This document shows, piece by piece, positions 53,573 through 60,650 of a stretch of 64,000 nt of DNA. The stretch's first letter is position 1. Every line of letters begins with the position of its first letter. A model generated the notes under the pieces. It saw only the letters and a program-made list of their open reading frames with translations. It did no database searches and was not told the origin of the DNA. The stretch spans positions 4,048,001 to 4,112,000 of the forward strand of contig NZ_CP040244.1 of assembly GCF_005517195.1 (NCBI RefSeq), given 5' to 3'. Both the position numbers and the translations under genes were made by a program. This DNA is from Streptomyces vilmorinianum (lineage in GTDB: Bacteria; Actinomycetota; Actinomycetes; Streptomycetales; Streptomycetaceae).

Positions 53573-54621
53573 TTCTTGTACACCCCCTGCTCGCCCAGCA
53601 GGTGCGCGAACTTGTTCGCGCCCAGGACGAGACAGACTCCGATCAGTCCCTTGGCCAGGCCGACCGCGGCCGCGTAGCTGAAGTCGCCGTTCTGGATACC
53701 CACGTTCCACACGTATGTGTCGAGGACCTCGCTGGCCCCCGCGCCGACCGCGTACCGCTGGAGCAGGAACTGCTCGAATCCGACGCTCAGCGCGTCACCC
53801 ACCCTGAGGACGAGGAGCAGGGCGATCACCGGGCGCAGCGCGGGCAGCGTGACGTGCCACATGCGTCGCCAGCGCCCCGCGCCGTCCATGGCGGCGGCCT
53901 CGTACAGGTCGGTGCTGACGGCGGACAGCGCCGCGAGGAAGACGATGATCCCCCAGCCGGCGTCCTTCCACACGGCCTGCGCGGTGACCAGATACTTGAA
54001 GAGGTCCGCGTCGGTCATCAGGTCGAAGCCGCTCCACCCGTGCTCCTCCAGGGTCTGCGCGATGATGCCCGCGCCGCCGAGGATCTGCTGGAACACGGTG
54101 ACCACGAGGACCCACGAGAAGAAGTGCGGCAGATACATGATCGCCTGCGCCACGGCCCGCACCCGGGGCCGGATCACGCTGTTGATGACCAGCGCGAGGG
54201 CGATGGGGACGGGGAAGAACAACACCAGTTGGAGCACGAACAGGACGATGGTGTTCTTCGTGGCGCTCCAGAACAGCGGGTCGTCGAACATCCGCGAGAA
54301 CTGCTCCACGCCCACCCACGGGCTGTGGGAGACCGCCGTGATGCCGTTACTGGAGACGTACGGGTCGTACTCCTGGAAGGCGACGACGTTGCCGAGCAGC
54401 GGGACGTAGTTGAAGAGCAGGAGCAGGACGATGACGGGCAAGGTCATCAGGATGAGCGCGCGGTCGCGGCGCCACCGGACCCGGAAGGGGACCTTGCCCG
54501 CCTTGACCACCCTGCGCGGCGCGCTCTCCTTCACGGTGGCCGCGGCGACCGCGGCTCTCGGCTCCTCGACGGCGGCGGGGGGACGCGTCCCGTCGGGCCT
54601 GCTCCCGGCCGTGATGGACAT
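53569..54621 (-). CDS. ABC sugar permease (LplB/MalF type)
   Basis: A 350-residue protein whose ATG overlaps the binding-protein stop (TGATG). A charged N-terminus of about 65 residues precedes six helices (LILMTLPVIVLLLLFNYVPLL first). The EAA loop is LYEAAAMDGAGRWRRMWHVTLP. QEYDPYVSSNGI and the C-terminal LGANKFAHLLGEQGVYKK match LplB-type permeases. Confidence 0.92.
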   Translation of the reverse strand: MSITAGSRPDGTRPPAAVEEPRAAVAAATVKESAPRRVVKAGKVPFRVRWRRDRALILMTLPVIVLLLLFNYVPLLGNVVAFQEYDPYVSSNGITAVSHSPWVGVEQFSRMFDDPLFWSATKNTIVLFVLQLVLFFPVPIALALVINSVIRPRVRAVAQAIMYLPHFFSWVLVVTVFQQILGGAGIIAQTLEEHGWSGFDLMTDADLFKYLVTAQAVWKDAGWGIIVFLAALSAVSTDLYEAAAMDGAGRWRRMWHVTLPALRPVIALLLVLRVGDALSVGFEQFLLQRYAVGAGASEVLDTYVWNVGIQNGDFSYAAAVGLAKGLIGVCLVLGANKFAHLLGEQGVYKK

Positions 54622-56297
54622 CAGTGGGCGCTGCCGTTCTTGTCGAGAAGCTCCTTGTACCAGTCGCGCAGCTTGTCGCCGCCGGAGGACTTCCAGGTGG
54701 AGATGGCCTGCTGGATGTCGGAGAGCTTCTTGTTGCCGCGCACGAAGTCGATCTCCAGCTGCTCGAACTGGCTGGAGAGGGTGGCGTATCGGGTCGGCTC
54801 GACGATGTTCATGCCGTAGGTGGACGTCTTCTTGACGAAGGCGCCCTGCCGCTGCTGCCACTCGACCTGCTTGCGGGTGATGTCGGGGAGGTCGGGGTGG
54901 GCGGTGTAGGGGGCCGGAGCCGCCAGCAGCACCCAGGCGTTGTTCACCTCCTGGATACCCCGGTCGTTCTTGACCGGGGCGCCGTTCTCGACCGTGTAGT
55001 GGGTGCCCTCGACGCCGTAGTCGACGAACATCCGCTCCTTGGTGCCGTAGGGTGCCGCCGCGAAGTTGGCGGCGGCCAGCGCGTTCTCGACCGTCTCCTG
55101 CGAGGCGCCCTTGCGGATCATCGACCAGATGCCGGCGGGCTGGCCGGAGTACAGCGTCGGGCTGCCGCCGTCGGCGCCGAAGTAGTCCATGCCCTGGATC
55201 TCGAAGTCCGGGTTGGACCGGGCCTGTTCGGCGGTCTTGCCGTACCAGGCGGACATGTCGTCGTTGTAGACCAGGGTCTGTCCGGAGGTGAACCGCTGGC
55301 TCTGGTCGCCCGTGCTCGCCTTGTCGTCGGGATGAACGACGCCCGCGGCGAACAGCTTGCGGACCCACTCCAGGTGTTCGAGGTACTCGGGGTGCTCGAT
55401 GCGGTACGTCAGCTTGCCGTCGTCCCCGATGTTCCAGCCGAGCGACCCGGCGGGGCGGACCCCGAAGATGCCTGCCGCCGACCACCTCATGTCACCGCAG
55501 GCCCACACCTTGGCCCTGGCGCTGGTGGCCTCCTTGGCCCAGCCGAGGAACTCGTCGGCCGTCCTGGGAACGGTGTAGCCCTTCTTGTCGAAGACGTCCT
55601 TGCGGTAGAAGGGCACGATGCCGGGCACGGCGGCACCGGGCATCGGGATGCCGCGCAGCGCGCCGCCGAAGATGCTCATGCGCCAGGAGTCGGACGGGAT
55701 CGCGGCCAGGTTCGGGTACTTCTTGACCTTGTCGCCCGCCAGGTAGGGGCCGAGGTCCATGAACTTCGCGGTGACCGCGCTCGGGATCTTGCCGACCAGT
55801 TCCCAGCTCGGCACGACCACCATGTCGGGTATGGAGCTGGAGGCGAGAACGGCACCGAGCTTCTCACCGTAGGTGATGCCGTCCTGGTTCTGCCAGGTGA
55901 TCCTGGTGCCCGCCGCGGCGTCGAGCGCCGTGTAGTACGCGCACCCGGGCTTCGGCGGGGTGCCCCAGAGCGGGGCCATGATCACGAGGGGAGCGCCGGT
56001 GCCGAGCTTCGTCGGGACCGAGGTGGCGAGGGTCGCGAGGTCGACCTTGCTGGTGTACCCCGCTGACGAGCCATTCTTCGACGGAATGTCCGGCTTGGCG
56101 ACCGTGCTGGCGACATAGGTCGGGAGCAGCTTGTCCGCGGCCTTGCCCGACGTGGCGCCCTCTCGCGACCCGCCGCTCTCCGAATCGCTGCAGGCGGTGA
56201 GTAGCGGCATTCCCCCGGCCACCGCTGCAGTGGCGACCGCCGTGGAGGCGAGGAAGCTTCTCCGGCTCAGTCCGGAGGAGGCGGCATTCGGCGTCAT
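54621..56297 (-). CDS. Large oligosaccharide-binding lipoprotein (LplA/LipO type)
   Basis: A 558-residue protein with a Tat-type lipoprotein signal: SGLSRRSFLASTAVATAAVA and lipobox LLTAC at about residue 36. The size and motifs (IPSKNGSSAGYTSKVDLATL, IPMPGAAVPGIVPFYRKDVF, TYGMNIVEPTRYATLSSQFE) fit the ~550-residue binding proteins used for long oligosaccharides. It heads the operon binding protein, permease, permease, GH74, GH42, (GH95 remnant). A perfect operator lies 118 bp upstream. The predicted ligand is xyloglucan oligosaccharides, from context only. Confidence 0.92.
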   Translation of the reverse strand: MTPNAASSGLSRRSFLASTAVATAAVAGGMPLLTACSDSESGGSREGATSGKAADKLLPTYVASTVAKPDIPSKNGSSAGYTSKVDLATLATSVPTKLGTGAPLVIMAPLWGTPPKPGCAYYTALDAAAGTRITWQNQDGITYGEKLGAVLASSSIPDMVVVPSWELVGKIPSAVTAKFMDLGPYLAGDKVKKYPNLAAIPSDSWRMSIFGGALRGIPMPGAAVPGIVPFYRKDVFDKKGYTVPRTADEFLGWAKEATSARAKVWACGDMRWSAAGIFGVRPAGSLGWNIGDDGKLTYRIEHPEYLEHLEWVRKLFAAGVVHPDDKASTGDQSQRFTSGQTLVYNDDMSAWYGKTAEQARSNPDFEIQGMDYFGADGGSPTLYSGQPAGIWSMIRKGASQETVENALAAANFAAAPYGTKERMFVDYGVEGTHYTVENGAPVKNDRGIQEVNNAWVLLAAPAPYTAHPDLPDITRKQVEWQQRQGAFVKKTSTYGMNIVEPTRYATLSSQFEQLEIDFVRGNKKLSDIQQAISTWKSSGGDKLRDWYKELLDKNGSAH

Positions 56298-56414
56298 TGC
56301 GTCAACCCTTCGTGGCGCACCTGGACACCCGGCGGTGGGCCGTCGGCTGCGGTGTCGTGACTGGAACTGGCTGAGCTGAAAGCGGACATCCGACCACTGC
56401 GACGCGATGCGCAG

Positions 56415-56428
56415 TCGAAGCGCTTCGA
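56415..56428. promoter_or_regulatory. LacI-type operator of the ABC/GH74/GH42 operon
   Basis: A perfect TCGAAGCGCTTCGA palindrome, identical to 29460, 118 bp upstream of the binding-protein start. No TTGACA box sits at the 23-base distance on the minus strand here, so the promoter layout differs. Confidence 0.85.
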
Positions 56429-56554
56429 TGTTGCAGTGAGGTTAAGTGAACACCCATGGGCGCACAAGAGTCGCTTCCAAGATTCCTCCGAAGGGCGGGA
56501 GTTGACTCTTGGCCATTCCCTGTACACCCTGCTTGATGCGATGGTGCTGCTCTC

Positions 56555-56584
56555 CTGACACTCGCCCTGGGGTCTGGACAGGCA
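56555..56584 (+). promoter_or_regulatory. Promoter-like box ahead of the decayed GH3
   Basis: CTGACA at 56555-56560 lies 24 bases ahead of the operator at 56585, close to the 23-base layout at 29497 and 44533. Confidence 0.4.
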
Positions 56585-56598
56585 TCGAAGCGCTTGAG
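56585..56598. promoter_or_regulatory. LacI-type operator ahead of the decayed GH3
   Basis: TCGAAGCGCTTGAG, eleven of 14 bases of the palindrome with the left arm and centre intact. It lies 35 bp before the GTG at 56633. The eroded right arm fits the decayed state of the gene. Confidence 0.65.
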
Positions 56599-56632
56599 GA
56601 GCACTCGCCGCTCCACCTCAAAGGGATCCCAC

Positions 56633-59045
56633 GTGTCCGCACACACGCCACACGCACCACTACCTTTCCGCGATCAGCAGCTCCCTTTCGCGAAGCGCGT
56701 CGACGACCTCCTGTCGCGGCTCGCCCTCGACGAGAAGATCGGATTCCTGCACCAGTTCGCGCCCGCCGTGGAGCGGCTCGGCGTCGCCGCGTTCCGCACC
56801 GGCCAGGAGGCCCTGCGCGGCGTGGCCTGGATGGGTCCGGCCACCGTCTTCCCGCAGGCGGTGGGCCTGGGCGCGCCCTGGAACACGGATCTCGTACGAC
56901 GGATCGACGAGGCGGTGCCAAGGAGGTCCGCGCGATGCGCGCCCGCGACGACCGCGCGGGCCTGAACGTCTGGTCCCCGACCGTGAACCTGCTGCGCCAC
57001 CCTCTGTGGGGCCGCAACGAGGAGGGCTACTCGGAGGACCCGAAGCTCACCTCGGCCATCGCCACCGCCTGCACGCACGGCCCGCGCGGCGAGCACCCGA
57101 CGTACTGGCGCACCGCGCCCGTCCTCAAGCACTGGCCGGCCCACAACAACGAGACGGGCCGCGACATCACGTCCTCCTCGGTCCGCCCGCGCGTCCTGCA
57201 CGAATACGACCTGCGCGCCTTCCGCGAGACGGTCGAGGCGGGCGCCGTGGCCGGTGTGATGCCGGCGTACAACCTGGTCAACGGCCGCCCGAACCACGTC
57301 TCGCCCTATCTGCGCGAGCATCTGCGCACCTGGACCGACGAGGATCTCCTTGTCTGCTCGGACGCGGGCGCGCCCTCCAACCTGGTCGACTCCGAGCACT
57401 ACTTCGACACCCACGAGGAGGCGACGGTCGCCGCGCTGCCGGCCGGCGTCGACAGCATCACCGACCACGGCACCGACAGCTCGAAGATCACCGCACGGGT
57501 CCGCGGCGCCCTGGAGCAGGGCCTGCTGACCGAGTCGGACGTCGACGCGGCGGTCCGCCGCCAGCTCTCGGTCCGTTTCCGCCTCGGCGAGTTCGACCCG
57601 GAGTACGACCCGCACGCGCTCACCACGGCCTTCGACACCCCGGACCACCGAGCCCTCGCGCAAGAGGCGGCCGAGCAGGCGGTCGTGCTGCTCAAGAACA
57701 GCGGTGGCCTGCTGCCGTTCGCGCCCGGCACCCGGCTCGCGGTGGTCGGCCTGCTCTCCTACGAGGGCAAGCTCGACTGGTACAGCGGCACGCTCCTGCA
57801 CCGCTACACGCCGCTGGCGGGCCTGTCCGAGCGGTTCGGCTCGGAGCGCGTGCAGTTCGCGGAGGGCGGGGACCGGATCCTGCTGAAGACCTCGGCCGGA
57901 ACCTTCCTGCACGTCCCCGAGGCGGACGCCGACGACGAGGTGCGCGGCGCCGAAGGCGCCCTCGACCCGGCCCTGCTCGCGGGCCGGACGGACCTGCCCC
58001 CGCTCACCACCGGGGCGACCGGCACCGAGCTCTCCCTCATCGACCGGGGCGAGGGCGTGCTGACCCTGCGTGCCCCCGACGGCCGATATCTCTCCGTCGC
58101 CGAGGACGGCCATGTCCGAGCCTCCGCCGACCAGCCGGGAGGCTGGTTCGTCCAGGAGACGTTCCGACTGGAACCGCACGAGAACGGCCACCTCCTTCGG
58201 CACATCGGTACGGGTCACCCCCTCTCTGTCGCCGCCGACGGCCTGAAGGTTGCCGACGGGAACGGGGAGATCTTCGAGGTCGTCGTCGAGAGCGGCGAGG
58301 ACGCGGTGAACAGGGTCGCCTCACAGGCGGACGTGGTGGTGGTCGCGGGCAACGATCCGCACATCAACGGACGCGGGACCGAGGACCGTACGACCCTCAC
58401 CCTCCCCGCACGGCCGACCCGAACACGGTGCTGGCGCTGGTCTCGGCGTACCCGTACGCGGTCGGTCACGCGGAGGTGCCGGCGCTGCTGTGGACGGCCC
58501 ACGGCGGCCGGCAGCGCCCTGGCCCGGATCCTGGCCGGCGACGTCTCCCCGCTGGGACGTTGCGCAGGGACGTCAGCGGGTGACACCGGGCCTCTACGAG
58601 ATCCTCGTCGGCGCGTCCAGCGAGGACAGCCGCCTGGCCCGGACCGTCGGACTCGACGGCGAGCCGTCCGTCCCCCGGCCGGTCATGGTGGGCGGCCTGG
58701 ACGCGGTGGACTTCGACGACCAGAGCGACACGGGGATCGTGGACCGCGCGAAGACGTCGGGTGACTCCGTCGCCCCTGTGACGGCCTGAGGGGCGAGCTG
58801 GTGTTCCGTGACTGTGACTTCGGAGAGGGGGCCGCCGGGTTCACGGTGGAGGCCGCGGGTGAGGGAGCGGTCGAACTCTCGCTGGGTGACGGTCCGGTAC
58901 TGGCGGTGCTCACGCTTTCCCCGGTTGCAGCCGGGTCCTACGACTACACCACGGTGAGCGCCCCCGTCGTCGTGACGGCCGGTGTGCACGACGTCCGCCT
59001 CGGACTGCGTGGCCCGGTGCGACTCGCGCGCGTCGCCTTCGCCGT
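56633..59045 (+). pseudogene. GH3 glycosidase, frameshifted and internally deleted
   Basis: GTG 56633 opens a normal GH3 N-terminus (PFRDQQLPFAKRVDDLLSRL, GPATVFPQAVGLG). Near 56917 one base is missing: DEAV is followed out of frame by KEVRAMRARDD. The next frame gives WSPTVNLLRHPLWGRNEEGY, the nucleophile region LLVCSDAGAPSNLV, and the trefoil-like insert. Near 58410 and 58510 further shifts and deletions remove most of the GH3 C domain and the fibronectin-like domain. A stop at 58787-58789 is followed by the CBM6-like tail in frame (FRDCDFGEGAAGFTVEAAGE). The domain order equals that of the intact gene at 26558. Confidence 0.8.
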
Positions 59046-59091
59046 CCGAGGTCCCCATCGACCCCCTGTGCACGGGAGTCGCCACAGAGGT

Positions 59092-59121
59092 GTCCGGCAC
59101 CGGAAGGCTTCGGTGCCGGAC
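59092..59121 (+). terminator. Hairpin terminator of the decayed GH3 gene
   Basis: A perfect 11-bp stem GTCCGGCACCG / CGGTGCCGGAC with an 8-base loop, about 45 bp after the end of GH3 homology. Confidence 0.8.
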
Positions 59122-59522
59122 TCGACTTCCTCAGGTCCGCGTTCGACATGGTCGGTCACGAACCAGCCGGGACCGACCGGGCCCGAGACCGGGCACCGGG
59201 CTCGTCGCCGACCTGGCGGCCTGTCTCGCCGGCCACCAGGCCCCCTGCCCGCTCGAACTCGGCAGCCGGTCTGGCGGGTTCGCGGTATGCGCGCCCCGGT
59301 CGTCCGCTGCGCCGAAGGATCCCGCCCCCGTACGTCTCGGCGCCGAAGTGCAGCGTGTGCCGGTACTCGATCACGCGGGACCCGCGCGGCCAGCGCCTAC
59401 GCGGCCTGCAGGGATGCGGCTCGCCGCGATCGATGCCATCCGGGGGTGCGGCTCACCGTGGAGCCCGCGGACGGCGACAACGGCTCTCAGTGACTCATGA
59501 CAGCAGCCTCCTCGGCGCAGCG
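59122..59522. other. Gap without recognised gene
   Basis: About 400 bp with short frames on both strands. A minus-strand stretch near 59300-59374 reads IEYRHTLHFGAETYGGGILR and resembles protein, but I cannot place it and it has no intact frame. It is probably another remnant, ending at the operator at 59523. Confidence 0.4.
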
Positions 59523-59536
59523 TCGAAGCGCTTCAC
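59523..59536. promoter_or_regulatory. LacI-type operator, distal of the GH31 unit
   Basis: TCGAAGCGCTTCAC, two terminal bases from perfect, 120 bp before the proximal copy at 59643. Confidence 0.7.
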
Positions 59537-59614
59537 TCGATGACGCAAGGTAGTGAGGAACTTCTGACGAAACAAGAGGCGGTGCAGCAATGGAACCTTC
59601 CTTCTTGCCAGGCA

Positions 59615-59642
59615 TTGACATCAGTCTTAGGTGGTGACAGCG
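59615..59642 (+). promoter_or_regulatory. Promoter of the GH3-CE7-GH1 remnant / GH31 unit
   Basis: TTGACA at 59615-59620 followed by 22 bases and then the operator. With a 17-base spacer the -10 would be CAGCGT, sharing its last T with the operator. It is probably still the promoter for the intact GH31 gene about 1 kb downstream. Confidence 0.5.
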
Positions 59643-59656
59643 TCGAAGCGCTTCAC
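59643..59656. promoter_or_regulatory. LacI-type operator, proximal of the GH31 unit
   Basis: TCGAAGCGCTTCAC, identical to the copy at 59523, 39 bp before the GTG at 59695. Confidence 0.75.
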
Positions 59657-59694
59657 CAACTGATGGATCTCAAGCTCGTGAGGGGGTCTTTCCC

Positions 59695-60170
59695 GTGGGT
59701 TCTGCTTCCCAGCCCGCCGTCCGTCGGTGGCCGTTCCGCGATCCCGCGGTCCCGTGGGACCAGCGCGTCGACCACCTGATGCAACGCCTCGCACTCGACG
59801 AGCGGATCGCTCTGCTTCACCCGTGCGCGCCGACCGTCGAGCACCCGGAGGACGCCTCCTTCCGCACCTGGACGGACCAACGGCACGGCGGGGCCTGGCT
59901 CGGCGGGGCCACTGTGTGCCCGCGAGCGGTGGGGCTCGGCGCCATCTTGGACAGGGACCTCGTGCACGGGGTCGCCACGGCTGTGTCGGTGGAGGGGTGC
60001 GCCTTCCACCGGCACCGCCGGCCGACGATCGGCTCCGGCACCAACAGCCTTGGGTGTGGGCGCCCGTGGTGAATCTGTCGCGCGATCCGCACGAGGGTCA
60101 CAACGAGGACGGTTACTCCGAGGACCCGCACACCGGTCGGCCGACGACGGCCTACGGCCGGGGGGCCTTG
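59695..60170 (+). pseudogene. GH3 N-terminal fragment
   Basis: GTG 59695 (GAGGGGG ahead) opens WPFRDPAVPWDQRVDHLMQR, LALDERIALLHPCAPTVEH and LGGATVCPRAVGLGAI, a third GH3 N-terminus in this window. A frameshift near 60045 is followed by WAPVVNLSRDPHEGHNEDGY and SEDPHTG. Homology stops near 60150, long before the nucleophile Asp. The fragment is also diverged (charged and aromatic residues replaced), suggesting old decay. Confidence 0.7.
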
Positions 60171-60173
60171 GCC

Positions 60174-60329
60174 GCGAGGGCCCGTATCCGGAGCACGGCG
60201 AGTACCTGCGCCGGCACAGCCGCGACCGTGTGGCCGTTCGCCGACCACGACGACGGCTGCGGCCGCGGCTCCGACTTGCCCATCCGACTGGCCTGGCCAC
60301 GCCGGCGCGGTCAGGCGCCCGAGCTCTGA
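60174..60329 (+). pseudogene. CE7 esterase C-terminal fragments
   Basis: EGPYPEHGEYLRRHSRDRV matches EGPYPEIAEYLRWHSRDRV of the intact CE7 protein at 25418. It then jumps, with a frame change, to TVWPFADHDDGCGRG and a tail ending GQAPEL-stop, matching TVWPFGDHGGGYGSN and GLAPEL-stop. The segment between, holding the catalytic Asp, is deleted. It joins directly onto the GH3 fragment. Confidence 0.7.
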
Positions 60330-60350
60330 ACACTGGGCCGGCACACCACC

Positions 60351-60650
60351 ATGGGCCGGCCCGTCGTCCCGGCCGCGCTCACGGAGCTCCTCCGTGACCT
60401 GCACTCCCGCTACCCGCGCCCCCACCGGTCTGGATCACCGAGAACGGCTCAGCCGAGGACCACACCCTCGCGCCCGACGGCCTGGTACACACCCCGGACC
60501 GGATCGCCTACCCGGCCGACCACCTCGCCGCCGTCGCGGATGCCGTCGCGGCCGGTGTGGACGCTCACCCGAACGCCCAAGGACAGCTACCACTGGTACC
60601 GGGGCCTGATCACCGCGCACGGCGCGCGGACGGAGGAAACCACCCGATGA
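60351..60650 (+). pseudogene. GH1 beta-glucosidase C-terminal fragment
   Basis: RPVVPAALTELLRDLHSRYP, then in another frame VWITENGSAEDHTLAPDGL and HTPDRIAYPADHLAAVADAV, then back to RTPKDSYHWYRGLITAHGAR. This is the GH1 C-terminus with nucleophile motif ITENG. The WSLLDNFEW segment is deleted and frames are broken twice. The stop TGA (60648-60650) overlaps the GH31 ATG (ATGA), so the two were operon partners. Confidence 0.75.

Noticed and set aside
56905..56930. Programmed frameshifting as an explanation for the broken GH3 frame
   Set aside because: There is no slippery heptamer or following structure, and later deletions already inactivate the gene.
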